A DNA stretch of 64,000 bases, from positions 1 to 64,000 of the forward strand of contig NZ_JAJNQN010000018.1 in assembly GCF_022227845.1 (NCBI RefSeq), read 5' to 3'. The translations under genes and the position numbers were made by a program. The notes beneath the pieces are model-generated. The model was not told the origin of the DNA and searched no databases. It saw nothing but the letters and a program-made list of their open reading frames with translations. The DNA comes from Ectothiorhodospira lacustris. GTDB taxonomy: Bacteria; Pseudomonadota; Gammaproteobacteria; Ectothiorhodospirales; Ectothiorhodospiraceae. How positions within the stretch are numbered: the stretch's first letter is position 1; every line of letters begins with the position of its first letter. Shown here piece by piece: positions 17,119 through 26,750 of this stretch.

Positions 17119-20100
17119 ATGAAACGAATCCTAGTCAATGCCACGCAGCCGGAAGAGCTGCGTGTGGCCATGGTGGACGGCCAAAAACTCTACGATCTGG
17201 ACATCGAACTCCCCTCCCGCGAGCAGAAAAAGGCCAACGTCTACAAGGGTGTCATCACCCGTGTTGAGCCCAGCCTTGAAGCTGCCTTCGTCAACTATGG
17301 TGCGGAACGCCACGGTTTCCTGCCGTTCAAGGAGATTTCGCGCAGCTACCTGAACCAGCCGGACAACCCCGAAGCCTCCCCCAGGACCGCCCTCAAGGAA
17401 GGCATGGAACTCATCGTCCAGGTGGAAAAGGAAGAACGGGGCAACAAGGGGGCCGCCCTGACCACCTTCGTCAGCCTGGCCGGACGCTACCTGGTACTCA
17501 TGCCCAACAACCCCAGGGCCGGGGGCGTGTCCCGCCGCATCGAGGGCGAGGAACGCAGCGAAATCCGTGAGTCCCTGGCACAGCTGGATGTCCCCCAGGG
17601 CATGGGACTGATCGCCCGTACCGCCGGTGTCGGCCGTAGCGTCGAAGAACTGCAGTGGGACCTGGAGTACCTCAAGACCCTGTGGAATTCCATCGCCGAG
17701 GCCGCGGAAAGCCGCAAGGGCCCCTTCTTGGTCTACCAGGAAAGCAACGTGATCATCCGCACCCTGCGGGATCACATGCGCAATGACATTGCCGAGGTCA
17801 TCATCGATGATCCCAAGGTGTTTTCCCAGGCCCGGGACTTCGTCCAGCAGGTGATGCCCAACAATCTGCGCAAGCTCAAGCTCTACGAAGACCATGTCCC
17901 CCTGTTCAACCGCTACCAGATCGAAAGCCAGATCGAAGCCGCCTTCCAGCGCGAGGTCACCCTGCCCTCCGGTGGCGCCATCGTCATCGACCATACCGAG
18001 GCACTGATCTCCATCGACGTCAACTCCGCCCGTGCCACCAAGGGCAGCGACATCGAGGAAACCGCGCTCAACACCAACCTGGAAGCGGCCGAGGAGATTA
18101 CCCGTCAGCTGCGGCTGCGGGATCTGGGTGGTCTGATCGTCATCGACTTCATCGACATGGCCCCCAACAAGAACCAGCGCGAAGTGGAAAACCGCTTGCG
18201 TTCGGCCCTGGAGATGGACCGGGCCAGGGTCCAGGTGGGACGCATCTCCCGCTTCGGCCTGCTGGAGATGTCCCGCCAGCGCCTGCGTCCCTCCCTGGGA
18301 GAATCCAGTCAGATCGTCTGCCCTCGCTGCAATGGCCATGGCCATATCCGTAGCGTGGAATCACTTTCCCTGTCCGTGCTCCGATTGGTGGAAGAAGAGG
18401 CCATGAAGGAGAAGACCGGGTGCGTGCTGGCTCACCTGCCGGTGGATGTGGCCACCTTCCTGCTGAACGAAAAGCGGGATGTGATCTCCACCATCGAAAA
18501 CCGCTACACCGTGGACATCACCCTGGTGCCCAGCCCCAGCATGCTGACGCCCCATTTCACGGTGAGGCGCATGCGCGGTGAGGAAGTGACCGAGGAACTC
18601 GAAGGCAAGAGCAGTTACCAGATCCTGACCGAAGATGAACCCGAACTGGTAAACCAGACACGCAAGAGCCGCTTGGAAAAGGCCTTGGTGCAGACCATTG
18701 CACCAGCGGCACCGGCACCGATGGACATGCAGCCTCGGGCTCAGGCGCCCATCCCTCAGGCTCGGCGCAGCGTCTCCCCGGTGTCCCTGCCCGGCCTGTT
18801 CAGCCGTATCTGGAGCAGCCTGTTCTCCAACGATGAACGCCCGGCAGCACCCCAGACCGCCCCCCGGACGCCCCAACGCAGCCAGGGCCGGCCCGGTCGC
18901 AGCGCAGAAGCCAATGAAAACCAGAGTCGCAGCGAGCGTGGAGACAGCGGCACGCCTCCTGCGCGGCGTGAACGCCCGGCCCAGGACGGCGATTCGGACA
19001 CGAGCAGAGGGCGCTCCCGTCGCAACACTCGCACCCGACGGGGTCGGGATACCGGCAACGATGAGCGATCACGCAGCGCCGGCGGTCATCGCCCGGAACC
19101 CTCCAGACGTACCGAAGAGACCGACGGCAACAAACCCGCGGAATCCAGGACAGCCGAAACACCGGCAAAGTCGCCTGTCGATGAGCCCCGCCAGGAAACA
19201 CCTCAGCCCCCAGCCCAGGAACACCGGGACAAGGGGGAAGGTAACGGCGGCACCCGCAGCCGGGGGCGTCGTGGGGGGCGCCGCCGGCGTCGCAGCTCCG
19301 GCTCGGGTGATGAGCATCGTAACTCGGACAACGGTCGTCAGGACGACGCTCAATCCACCGTGGAAGCATCGACGGAAACCCGCAAAGAACATCCAAGCAC
19401 CGCGGAGCAGAGTACCGAGCAGGGTGAAGACAACCGTCCCCGGGATCGGCGACCACGCCAAGCGACTCAGGATGCCCCAACCGACGGCGCAACTTCCGCA
19501 GCGGTGAGCGCAAGCGCCCCACCCGCCCGGGAACCCGACCAGTCCAGCCAGGATGAAAGCGGCGCATCCAAAGCGAAAAGGGAGCAGCAACCCAGTCAGG
19601 AATCTCAGGCGGCACCGCTTCCCAGCCAGCCGCTGCCTCCGCCGGCCGCAGCCAAGCCGCCGGCCATCCCTGCGGAACCCCGGGCAGCCGGGCAGCCGAT
19701 TGCCCCCGAGACCAAGGTGGAAGCAGCCCGGCCGGCGCCCAAATCCGAGCCGACCAGAGAGGCATCACAGCCGCCTCAGGACAGGGAATCACCGACACAG
19801 GAAAAGGGCTTGCAGGCAACGCCTTCGGCCAAGCCTGACCAGAGCGCCAAGTCGGCAGTGGAAGAAACCCGGGAACCCCGACGCTCGGGCTCCGTCAAGG
19901 CCCAGAGACCGGCCAGTGCTCGTCGCAGCGAAGGCCGCCGCACTACTGCCGGCACCAGCAAGGAAGAAGTCGTCAGGGCGGTGAAAGAAAACGCCGGACC
20001 GGCAGCTGCCGGTCCGGAAACATCTGCTGTCGCTGAAAAGCCCGCCATGACCGACAAACCGACACCGGCCACACCGGCAAACAGCGACCAGGAGGCTCCG

Positions 20101-20142
20101 ACGACGGACGGCAGCAAGGGATCGGAAACGGCAGATCGCTGA
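17119..20142 (+). CDS. rne: Ribonuclease E
   Basis: 1007 residues. The start [17 protein letters not shown] equals the canonical RNase E N-terminus; the ORF extension to 17053 is leader. S1 domain about 37-120. Catalytic Asp300 ([10 protein letters not shown]) and Asp343 (VIDFIDM) match E. coli D303/D346. Cys401 and Cys404 in CPRCNGHG form the zinc link that joins protomers. From about residue 520 the chain is low-complexity: Arg-rich RNA-binding patches ([27 protein letters not shown]) and long Pro/Glu/Ala tracts. This is the degradosome scaffold region and diverges rapidly between species. It cleaves AU-rich single-stranded RNA and processes rRNA and tRNA. Confidence 0.96.
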   Translation: MKRILVNATQPEELRVAMVDGQKLYDLDIELPSREQKKANVYKGVITRVEPSLEAAFVNYGAERHGFLPFKEISRSYLNQPDNPEASPRTALKEGMELIVQVEKEERGNKGAALTTFVSLAGRYLVLMPNNPRAGGVSRRIEGEERSEIRESLAQLDVPQGMGLIARTAGVGRSVEELQWDLEYLKTLWNSIAEAAESRKGPFLVYQESNVIIRTLRDHMRNDIAEVIIDDPKVFSQARDFVQQVMPNNLRKLKLYEDHVPLFNRYQIESQIEAAFQREVTLPSGGAIVIDHTEALISIDVNSARATKGSDIEETALNTNLEAAEEITRQLRLRDLGGLIVIDFIDMAPNKNQREVENRLRSALEMDRARVQVGRISRFGLLEMSRQRLRPSLGESSQIVCPRCNGHGHIRSVESLSLSVLRLVEEEAMKEKTGCVLAHLPVDVATFLLNEKRDVISTIENRYTVDITLVPSPSMLTPHFTVRRMRGEEVTEELEGKSSYQILTEDEPELVNQTRKSRLEKALVQTIAPAAPAPMDMQPRAQAPIPQARRSVSPVSLPGLFSRIWSSLFSNDERPAAPQTAPRTPQRSQGRPGRSAEANENQSRSERGDSGTPPARRERPAQDGDSDTSRGRSRRNTRTRRGRDTGNDERSRSAGGHRPEPSRRTEETDGNKPAESRTAETPAKSPVDEPRQETPQPPAQEHRDKGEGNGGTRSRGRRGGRRRRRSSGSGDEHRNSDNGRQDDAQSTVEASTETRKEHPSTAEQSTEQGEDNRPRDRRPRQATQDAPTDGATSAAVSASAPPAREPDQSSQDESGASKAKREQQPSQESQAAPLPSQPLPPPAAAKPPAIPAEPRAAGQPIAPETKVEAARPAPKSEPTREASQPPQDRESPTQEKGLQATPSAKPDQSAKSAVEETREPRRSGSVKAQRPASARRSEGRRTTAGTSKEEVVRAVKENAGPAAAGPETSAVAEKPAMTDKPTPATPANSDQEAPTTDGSKGSETADR

Positions 20143-20168
20143 CGGCGACGCCGGATCCGCAACCCGGT

Positions 20169-20191
20169 GGCCGGGGGAGTTACCCCCGGCC
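20169..20191. terminator. GC-rich hairpin between rne and ptp
   Basis: GGCCGGGGG-AGTTA-CCCCCGGCC forms a perfect 9-bp stem between the convergent rne and phosphatase genes and overlaps the end of the latter. There is no T-run, so it may act as an RNA 3'-end stabiliser rather than a true terminator. Confidence 0.45.
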
Positions 20192-20677
20192 CCTCAAGGG
20201 AAGATCATGGGCCTGACAGAGGTGTAGCAACAATCCTCTCGAAGCGTCTTCCACCATATCCATGACCCGTTCAAAGCCGGTAGAGCCGCCATAATAAGGG
20301 TCCGGCACCTCCAACTCGGACCACTGGGTCCCGAAGTCCATGAACAGTGACAGCCGCACGCCGGGACGTGCCTCTCCCATCAGGCGTACGTTCTCCAGAT
20401 TGTCCCTGTCCATCACCAATACGTAATCAAACCGTTCCAGATCCGCTCTCTCGATACGTCGGGCCCGCTGTCCGGACAGATCTATCCCCCGGCCCTGAGC
20501 CGTGCGCCGCGCCCGCTCATCCGGCGGCTCGCCCACATGATAGGCATGGGTCCCCGCTGAATCCACGTGAATCAGATCGGCCAGACCCGCCTGCACCACA
20601 TGGTGCTCGAAGACACCCTGAGCCATGGGGGAGCGACAGATATTCCCCATGCAAACGAACAGGACACTCAATTTCAT
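20180..20677 (-). CDS. Low-molecular-weight protein-tyrosine phosphatase
   Basis: 165 residues. The P-loop CMGNICRS near the N-terminus (Cys9, Arg15; CX5R) and the general-acid loop DPYYG (Asp126) are intact, so the enzyme should be active on phosphotyrosine or on small phosphate esters. The ORF runs 20 codons further upstream, but MKLSVLFVCMGN is where this family begins. Adjacent rne matches the pseudomonad arrangement. No capsule or tyrosine-kinase (wzc-like) gene is near, so a role in polysaccharide control is not supported here. Confidence 0.92.
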   Translation of the reverse strand: MKLSVLFVCMGNICRSPMAQGVFEHHVVQAGLADLIHVDSAGTHAYHVGEPPDERARRTAQGRGIDLSGQRARRIERADLERFDYVLVMDRDNLENVRLMGEARPGVRLSLFMDFGTQWSELEVPDPYYGGSTGFERVMDMVEDASRGLLLHLCQAHDLPLRGRG

Positions 20678-20805
20678 GTCGAAATCTCCGTCAGCAGGCT
20701 CAAGTTGCCTGAGCCGCTGAAACCATCTATTGAACATCTATCCCCACTCACTCTCACACCGCGCGTTGCCAGTGGGCACCGACGCAGGCTATCGTTAGAC
20801 CATCC

Positions 20806-22089
20806 ATGGATACTTCCGCTCCCCAGACGATCCGTCTCCAGCCTGCCGACCTGCAGGCCAAGGTCCTTGGGAATCTCCTGCAGCGCCTCCAGGCCGGACA
20901 GATCGTCCAGGCCAGGGTCCTGACCGACAGCCTCCGGGCAGGGGACGCCGTGCAGTTGCGACTGGCGGGCGAAACGCTGGAGCTGCGCCTGCCACTGGCC
21001 GTACGCACCGGGGATAGCCTGCGGATGCAGGTCACGGCCGTCAACCCCAGGCTGGAACTGGCCCTGCTGCGGGAAGCACCGGCACCGCAACCGTCTACGC
21101 CGCAATCTCCGCTGCAGTCCACGCGACAGTCTCCATTGCCGCACACGCCGCAGGCAATCCTGTCGACCTTTCTCCGGCAATGGGCGCCCCAGCAGTCGGG
21201 ACAGGCGCCCCTGCTGGCAAGCCTGCATGCACTGAACCAGCCGGGGCAAGCCGGTGCCGCGGGGCTTCCCGAGCCGCTGGCCCAGGCCTTGCAGCGCCTG
21301 TGGCAGGCCCTGCCCACCCCCTCACAGATTGGCACTCCGGAAGGCCTGCGCCAGGCGATGTTGGGTTCGGGCCTGTTCTATGAGGCACGGCTTGCCCACC
21401 CCGCACCCTCGGCGCGCACGGATCTCCCCCAGGACCTGAAGGCACGCCTGCTGTCCCTGGCCGAACAACTGCGCGCCCTCCCCCTGCAACCGCGCACCCA
21501 GCTGCCCCGCGGCGGTCCGGCGACGGCGGAGCTGCCACCGCCCTTGCCCAACACCTCACCGACGGCCCAGCCCCGCGCGCCGGCGACCGCCAGCGCCGCA
21601 CTCCTGCCGGCCTCTCTGCTGCTGGACACACTGCGCCAACAGGTGGAGCGATCCCTGGCCAGACTGGTGATCCATCAGCTTTCGTCCACGGAGAAACCGG
21701 ACGAGGTTTCCCAACCGCGATGGCTGCTGGAACTGGCCCTGCGCGCCGAACAGGGTATCGACATCATCCACATGCGCCTGGAGCGGGATGCCCGCCAAGG
21801 TCAGGGAGATGACGAACAGGCGCATACCTGGAAGGCCGATCTGGCCATGGATCTGCCGGAACTGGGGCCGGTGCATGTCCGGATCGTAGTCCGCGGGCAG
21901 GATGTCAGTACCCACTTTCGGGTTGACTCGGAGGAGACTCGCCAGCGCCTTGAAGATGCCCTACCCCAGCTGAAGGGTAACCTGGAATCCCGGAATCTTC
22001 AGGTCCACAGCCTGAACTGCCGAACCGGGACACCACCGGATATCCCCCCCACTGCCGCCGATGGGCCCTGGATCGACAGTCACGCCTGA
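20806..22089 (+). CDS. FliK-like protein with flagellar hook-length-control C-terminal domain
   Basis: 427 residues. A conserved N-terminal part (about 1-80: LQAKVLGNLLQRLQAGQIVQA, then VRTGDSLRMQV) is followed by a Pro/Gln-rich linker. The C-terminal domain at about 325-415 (WKADLAMDLPELGPVHVRIVVRGQDVSTHFR) is the Flg_hook fold of FliK. It is distinct from the cluster FliK at 42389. The FlhB-tail gene overlaps its stop (ATGA), so the pair probably makes a substrate-switch module. It sits apart from, and converges on, the main flagellar operon. Whether it works in hook-length control or another process is unknown. Confidence 0.82.
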   Translation: MDTSAPQTIRLQPADLQAKVLGNLLQRLQAGQIVQARVLTDSLRAGDAVQLRLAGETLELRLPLAVRTGDSLRMQVTAVNPRLELALLREAPAPQPSTPQSPLQSTRQSPLPHTPQAILSTFLRQWAPQQSGQAPLLASLHALNQPGQAGAAGLPEPLAQALQRLWQALPTPSQIGTPEGLRQAMLGSGLFYEARLAHPAPSARTDLPQDLKARLLSLAEQLRALPLQPRTQLPRGGPATAELPPPLPNTSPTAQPRAPATASAALLPASLLLDTLRQQVERSLARLVIHQLSSTEKPDEVSQPRWLLELALRAEQGIDIIHMRLERDARQGQGDDEQAHTWKADLAMDLPELGPVHVRIVVRGQDVSTHFRVDSEETRQRLEDALPQLKGNLESRNLQVHSLNCRTGTPPDIPPTAADGPWIDSHA

Positions 22090-22397
22090 TGAAGAAACCC
22101 ATCGAACACAAGCCGGGCAGACGCCAGGCCGTTGCACTGCATTACAGCGGCACCGGCGCCCCGCGCCTGACAGCCAAGGGTGAAGGAGAACTGGCGGAAC
22201 GGATGCTGGAGATTGCCAGGGCTCATGATGTACCCGTCCACCGGGATGCTGCCCTGAGCATGACCCTCTCTCGGGTACCCCTGGGGGAGGAGATCCCGGA
22301 AAATCTCTATATAGCGGTGGCGGAAGTCCTCGCCTTCATCTACCTGCTCAGCGGCAGAACGCCCGCTGATGCCGGCAAGGGTCAGGACACGGAGTGA
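22089..22397 (+). CDS. Stand-alone FlhB C-terminal-domain protein
   Basis: 102 residues corresponding to the part of FlhB after the NPTH autocleavage site: AVALHYSGTGAPRLTAKGEGELAERMLEIA, VPVHRDAALSMTLSRVPLGEEIPENLYIAVAEVLAF. It has no membrane domain and no NPTH, so it mimics the already-cleaved cytoplasmic tail that interacts with FliK and export substrates. Start ATG overlaps the preceding TGA, suggesting translational coupling to the FliK-like partner. Its last 16 bp overlap the convergent DUF2802 gene. Confidence 0.87.
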   Translation: MKKPIEHKPGRRQAVALHYSGTGAPRLTAKGEGELAERMLEIARAHDVPVHRDAALSMTLSRVPLGEEIPENLYIAVAEVLAFIYLLSGRTPADAGKGQDTE

Positions 22398-22774
22398 TCC
22401 CGGTGCATGGCCAGCAGCAGTTCCGCCTCCCCGGAAGACAGTCCGCAGCCGGCCACCAGGTCATCCCGAGTAGCCCCCTGCCTGACCATGCGCATGGCTT
22501 GCCGGTAAGGCCCCTCATCCACATCACGCATGAGCACCTGCTCCTGCTGCTCCGCCAAACGGCGCAGCTGCTGATCCACCGTCTTGCGGTAAGCCTCGAA
22601 CTGCTGTTCCTCGTTGTGCAACGCGCTCAGCGCGCCCCGCAGGGCCAGCACGGATGTTTCCTGAAGACTCAGGCGCTTGCGCAAGGCATCCAGCTGGCGT
22701 TTAAGCCAAAAACAGGCCGCGGCGCTTGCCAGTGCAATCAGCAAGGCCAGGGTCAGGACGATGTAAGAAATCAT
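22382..22774 (-). CDS. DUF2802 family protein
   Basis: 130 residues: one N-terminal membrane helix (about 3-24), a coiled-coil (25-90, rich in Gln/Glu/Arg), and a C-terminal DUF2802 module with a winged-helix-like GATRDDLVAGCGLSSGEAELL. In pseudomonads a DUF2802 gene likewise closes the che operon after cheW, so it is the last gene of the motility series here. Function unknown. Start overlaps the preceding small ORF by 4 bp. Confidence 0.82.
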   Translation of the reverse strand: MISYIVLTLALLIALASAAACFWLKRQLDALRKRLSLQETSVLALRGALSALHNEEQQFEAYRKTVDQQLRRLAEQQEQVLMRDVDEGPYRQAMRMVRQGATRDDLVAGCGLSSGEAELLLAMHRDHSVS

Positions 22775-22992
22775 GCGTATTCGTCTATGTGATTGGGGTC
22801 ATCATCCCGGTCGGACCTTCTCGGCGGCACGGACGGCTTATCGACATCCTCGCGTTCGGCATCCGAGTCGTCTTCCGGTGACTTGCGACGGGCCGGAGAA
22901 CGGGGAAACCGTCCCCGTTCATCCCCCTCCTCGGGCACCGGGCGTCCGGGAACCAGTGGATGGGCGGGAGGAATCGGAAGATCCGCAGCCAT
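22771..22992 (-). CDS. Small charged, proline-rich protein of the che operon
   Basis: 73 residues, predicted disordered, rich in Pro, Arg, Asp and Glu, no recognisable domain. Evidence that it is translated: GGAGGT lies 5 nt before the ATG, one of the best ribosome sites in the window, and its stop overlaps the DUF2802 start. It sits 28 bp after cheW. I do not know the function. Confidence 0.65.
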   Translation of the reverse strand: MAADLPIPPAHPLVPGRPVPEEGDERGRFPRSPARRKSPEDDSDAEREDVDKPSVPPRRSDRDDDPNHIDEYA

Positions 22993-23020
22993 GATTTACC
23001 TCCGAAGATCGTCCCCTTTG

Positions 23021-23491
23021 TTAAAGGGTAGCCACCTCAGCCCACTCATCATCGGTGAGCAGCTTGTTAAGGTCAACCACGATGGTCAGCTCACCATCAC
23101 GACTGGCCACCCCCTGAATGTACTTGGAGCTTTCATCATTGCCGACGTTCGGGGCAGGCTCCACATCACGGGCCGCCAGCTCGATGACCTCGGCCACACT
23201 GTCCACCATGATACCCACCACCTGCCCCCCCACCTCGATGATGACGATCCTGGAGGCATCATCCGAGTCCTTGTCCATAAGCCCCATGCGCCGACGGGCA
23301 TCAATGACCGTCACCACATTGCCCCGCAGGTTGATGATGCCCAGCACGTAGTGGGGGGCTCCGGGGACCGGCGCAATCTCCGTCACCCGCAGCACCTCCT
23401 GCACCTGCATGACGTTGATGGCATAGGTCTCCTCCGCAAGACGGAATGTGACGTATTGAGTGGCAGATGCCGCCTGGGATTCTTTTGCCAT
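23021..23491 (-). CDS. cheW: Chemotaxis coupling protein CheW
   Basis: 156 residues, one CheW domain (about 14-150): YVTFRLAEETYAINVMQVQEVLR, then LRGNVVTVIDARRRMGL and GIMVDSVAEVIEL. It links receptors to the CheA kinase in polar arrays. Same strand as, and 85 bp downstream of, the ParP-like gene, so part of the che/mot series. Confidence 0.94.
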   Translation of the reverse strand: MAKESQAASATQYVTFRLAEETYAINVMQVQEVLRVTEIAPVPGAPHYVLGIINLRGNVVTVIDARRRMGLMDKDSDDASRIVIIEVGGQVVGIMVDSVAEVIELAARDVEPAPNVGNDESSKYIQGVASRDGELTIVVDLNKLLTDDEWAEVATL

Positions 23492-23576
23492 GAACTGAAA
23501 CCTCTTTTCGGGCCGGATGCATCATGTCATGCCGGCGATGATCTTAATATTGGAATTCAAGACGCAGAGGATACCC

Positions 23577-24269
23577 TCAGCCCCAAGTCCCCTTTTCCAG
23601 ACTCCGGGCCAGATAGTCCGCATCCAGTATGGCGCACAGATGTTTGATCACCGTGCCGGACAGCCAGGGTCGCTTGCCGCTGGGCGAGCGCCAGCGTACC
23701 AGCTCGGGGGACAGGGTCAGGGTTTCCTCCACCCGGTCACAGACCAACCCCCATCGCCCCTCGTCAATGAGGATCAAATTGCCGGGAGGCGGTCTGTTCG
23801 CCAGACGATCCGGCGGCAATACGTGGGGGCTGATATCCACCACTTTCACCTTGCGGCCATGATGCTCCGTCAGTCCCAGAAACAGGGAACTGTGGCCGGG
23901 CATGGGGGTGATCTCCCTGGGCATGGTCATGATGCCGGTCAGTTTCACCAGTGGAATCGCCAACGTCACACCGCCCAGCCGGAACAGCAGACACTGAAAG
24001 GGCTTTTGCGCCCATGCCGGAGGGCAATCCTGCGCAGGCGCCGGAGGTGCGGGAGGTGCCGCGATCGGCACGGGTTTGATCGGGGTGACAATGGCCCGCA
24101 CGGGCGCAGGTTTCACGGGCGCAGGCGGCGGTGCAGACCCTGACGGCAGCGGGGTGACTTCAGCGATTTCCTGCAGCAAGTCATCCAGATAGGCGGTCAG
24201 GGCCTGGGGCTCATCCACCACCGTAACCCGGGGCTTGGAATCCTCCGGCCTGTCATCCCGGTGATTCAT
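23577..24269 (-). CDS. CheW-domain protein, ParP-like array-localisation factor
   Basis: 230 residues. An N-terminal acidic segment and a Pro/Ala-rich linker (about 48-85, PLPSGSAPPPAPVKPAPV) precede a CheW-type domain (about 95-225, FQCLLFRLGGVTLAIPLVKLTGI). In Vibrio and Pseudomonas a protein of this architecture next to a ParA-like ATPase is ParP, which recruits CheA arrays to the old pole. The 4-bp overlap with the ATPase gene and CheW downstream fit this. Named by context; the interaction itself cannot be seen. Confidence 0.78.
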   Translation of the reverse strand: MNHRDDRPEDSKPRVTVVDEPQALTAYLDDLLQEIAEVTPLPSGSAPPPAPVKPAPVRAIVTPIKPVPIAAPPAPPAPAQDCPPAWAQKPFQCLLFRLGGVTLAIPLVKLTGIMTMPREITPMPGHSSLFLGLTEHHGRKVKVVDISPHVLPPDRLANRPPPGNLILIDEGRWGLVCDRVEETLTLSPELVRWRSPSGKRPWLSGTVIKHLCAILDADYLARSLEKGTWG

Positions 24270-25063
24270 GATGCGGCCCTGCGGCGAAAGTCATGCTGTC
24301 CCAACAAGGAATCCAGCAGGCGTGCATAAGCCTCGGTCCCGCGGGCATCCGGCAGCATGATGGGCAGAGGCATGCCGGCGATGGCCGCCTCCCTGAATTT
24401 GGTATCCACCGTGATCACCCCCTGCCAGAGACAGTCACTGTAATTGTCACGCAACTCCCATAGGGCCTGGGTAGATGCGCGGGTACGGCGGTCAAACAGG
24501 GTGGGTACCACCACGTACTCCAATGCATCCTTGCGCGAGCGCTGGATCATTTTCAATGTCTGCAGCATGCGGTCAAGCCCGCGAATGGCCAGGTATTCCG
24601 TCTGCACGGGGATGAGCAGCTTGCTACAGGCAGCCAGTGCATTCACCATCAACACCCCCAGCATGGGAGGGCAGTCCAGCAGGACGTATTCAAACCGCCC
24701 CTGCAGCCCCTGAATCGCCCGTTTGATGACCAGGCCCATCCCCTCCCGGGTTCCCAACTGACGATCCAGCGTGGCCTGGGCCGTCGATGCGGGCAGGATG
24801 TACAAGTGATCGAAGCGGGTGGCGCGTACCGCCCCGCTTGCCTGGATCGGCCTGCCTTCCGCAGCCTGATGAAACAGGCTGTAGACGCCGCCGGTGGCCC
24901 CTTCCGGATCGCCGCCGAAATAGGCGGTCAGTGAACCGTGGGGATCCAGGTCCACCAGCAGGGTCTCATGCCCCCTGGCCGCCAGCAGCCCGCCCAGGGA
25001 CACCGTGGTGGTGGTCTTACCCACGCCCCCCTTCTGATTGGCGACAGCCCATATCACGGTCAT
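24266..25063 (-). CDS. parC: ParA-family ATPase, ParC-like
   Basis: 265 residues. Deviant Walker A motif QKGGVGKTTTT at 10-20, switch I DLDPHGSL, and Walker B LLDCPPMLGVL. It belongs to the MinD/ParA group. Located between motD and the ParP-like gene with 4-bp overlaps on both sides. That is the position of ParC, which places chemotaxis arrays at the pole; it is not a chromosome-partition ParA since no parB or parS lies nearby. Confidence 0.85.
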   Translation of the reverse strand: MTVIWAVANQKGGVGKTTTTVSLGGLLAARGHETLLVDLDPHGSLTAYFGGDPEGATGGVYSLFHQAAEGRPIQASGAVRATRFDHLYILPASTAQATLDRQLGTREGMGLVIKRAIQGLQGRFEYVLLDCPPMLGVLMVNALAACSKLLIPVQTEYLAIRGLDRMLQTLKMIQRSRKDALEYVVVPTLFDRRTRASTQALWELRDNYSDCLWQGVITVDTKFREAAIAGMPLPIMLPDARGTEAYARLLDSLLGQHDFRRRAAS

Positions 25064-25950
25064 GGCTGATCCTCCATATTCCGTCGTCCCTGGTTTAACA
25101 GTATCTGGATATCCTCGCGCAGCATCTCCGGCGGCGCACCTTCACCGGTACCGGGACGACGGCCGGCCAACACCACGATGTTGACGCGACGATTCTGCAG
25201 GCGCCCCTCCGGCGTCACATTGTCGGCCTTGGGGCGATATTCACCGAACCCGATGGCCGCCATCTGCTCCGGATCCACCCCGTTGCGGGCAAAGAGGTTG
25301 ACGACGGTGGCGGCCCGCCCGGAGGAAAGCTCCCAGTTGGAAGGATAGACCGGCGTACTGATGGGTATATTGTCGGTATGGCCTTCCACATGGATCCGTG
25401 CGGGGAACTGGGCCAGGATCGCGGCCAGCCTCTCCAGCACGGGCACCGCTTGCGCTGCCAGCTCGGCACTGCCGCTGGAAAACAGGATACTGGTGTTGAT
25501 CTGCACCTCGATCCACAACCGATCCCGCCCCACCTCAATCAGCCCCGCCTCGATCAATGGGGCCATGGCCACCTCGATCTGGTCCGCCATGGCATTGATA
25601 CCCTCGATGGCCACCGACAGCCCCTCCAGATCCATGTCCACCAGGATCTCCTCCAGGCTGCGCGTCATCCGTTCCATTTCCATGGGAGAGGTAATGGGCG
25701 GAGGCTCCACCGCGGAGGGGCGAGGCGACCTGGTCAGATCACCGACCTGAATGGGCTCGATGGTTCTGGGGGTTGCCCTGAAGGCCTCCACCAGGGATTC
25801 CGAAAGAATCCGGTACTTGCCTTCATTGAGTGATGAGATCGCGTACATCACCACGAAAAAGGCCAGCAGCAGGGTCATGAGATCCGCATAGGGGATCGCC
25901 CAGGCCTCGTGGTTGACATGCTCCTCGTGTTTTTTCCGACGTCTTGACAT
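25060..25950 (-). CDS. motD: Flagellar motor stator protein MotD (MotB family)
   Basis: 296 residues. One transmembrane helix (about 20-43) carries the proton-channel aspartate Asp23 in IPYADLMTLLLAFFVVMYA. A periplasmic linker leads to an OmpA-type peptidoglycan-binding domain (about 165-275, IHVEGHTDNIPI, NWELSSGRA). With MotC it forms a stator unit. Overlaps parC by 4 bp; 56 bp after motC. Confidence 0.94.
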   Translation of the reverse strand: MSRRRKKHEEHVNHEAWAIPYADLMTLLLAFFVVMYAISSLNEGKYRILSESLVEAFRATPRTIEPIQVGDLTRSPRPSAVEPPPITSPMEMERMTRSLEEILVDMDLEGLSVAIEGINAMADQIEVAMAPLIEAGLIEVGRDRLWIEVQINTSILFSSGSAELAAQAVPVLERLAAILAQFPARIHVEGHTDNIPISTPVYPSNWELSSGRAATVVNLFARNGVDPEQMAAIGFGEYRPKADNVTPEGRLQNRRVNIVVLAGRRPGTGEGAPPEMLREDIQILLNQGRRNMEDQP

Positions 25951-26006
25951 GACAGGCTTCCAGCAACCCCCTCAAACCTGCGGCCATGGCGCCAAGGCCC
26001 GCCGGG

Positions 26007-26747
26007 TCAGTGCAGGTACCCCTGCAGTTTGGTCTCGATATTGCGCGGGTTCTCACCCTCGGCAATGGAAATGATCCCTTCGATGATCATCTCCCGATAG
26101 GCACTCTGATTCTGAATGATGGCCTTCAGCTTGTTGGACACGGGCAGGAAAAAAAGGTTGGCCGAGGCAATCCCGTAGATGGTGGCCACAAAAGCCGCCG
26201 CGATACCGGCCCCCAGGCGACTGGGGTCGGCCAGATTCTGCATCACCGCCATCAGACCCATCACCGCGCCGATGATGCCCATGGTCGGCGCGTAGACCCC
26301 CATGCTTTCGTAGACCTTGGCGGCCTGGGTGTGAAAATCTTCACGGGTATGACTATCCACCTCCAGGATCGTGCGGATTGTCTCAGGCTCCGTGCCGTCC
26401 ACCAGCAACTGCAGACCCTTGCGGGCGAAGGCGTCCTCCTCGGTTTCCGCCAGAGACTCAAGCCCCAGCAGACCTTCCTTTCTGGCCACCTGACTCCAGC
26501 TGATGATCCGTTCGATGACGGCCTCGGGGTCGAGCCTGGGCGGCACAAAAGCCCAGGGCAGAATCTTCATGGCCTGCATGAACACCAGCGGACGCGCCTG
26601 AATCAGGGCCGCCGCAATCGTGCCGATCACCACGATCACGAACGCGGCCAAGTTCCACAGGGCCGCCAGTCCACTGCCCTTGGCAACGGTGCCGCCGAAA
26701 ATGGCCACCAAGGCCAGCAGCACACCGATGAGCGTGAGAATATCCAT
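26007..26747 (-). CDS. motC: Flagellar motor stator protein MotC (MotA family)
   Basis: 246 residues with four membrane segments (about 1-21, 29-50, 147-168, 182-205) and the cytoplasmic loop characteristic of MotA proteins (EEDAFARKGLQLLVDG). The second stator pair MotAB, usual in pseudomonads, is not in this window. Begins 3 bp after the cheB stop. Confidence 0.94.
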   Translation of the reverse strand: MDILTLIGVLLALVAIFGGTVAKGSGLAALWNLAAFVIVVIGTIAAALIQARPLVFMQAMKILPWAFVPPRLDPEAVIERIISWSQVARKEGLLGLESLAETEEDAFARKGLQLLVDGTEPETIRTILEVDSHTREDFHTQAAKVYESMGVYAPTMGIIGAVMGLMAVMQNLADPSRLGAGIAAAFVATIYGIASANLFFLPVSNKLKAIIQNQSAYREMIIEGIISIAEGENPRNIETKLQGYLH

Positions 26748-26750
26748 GCT

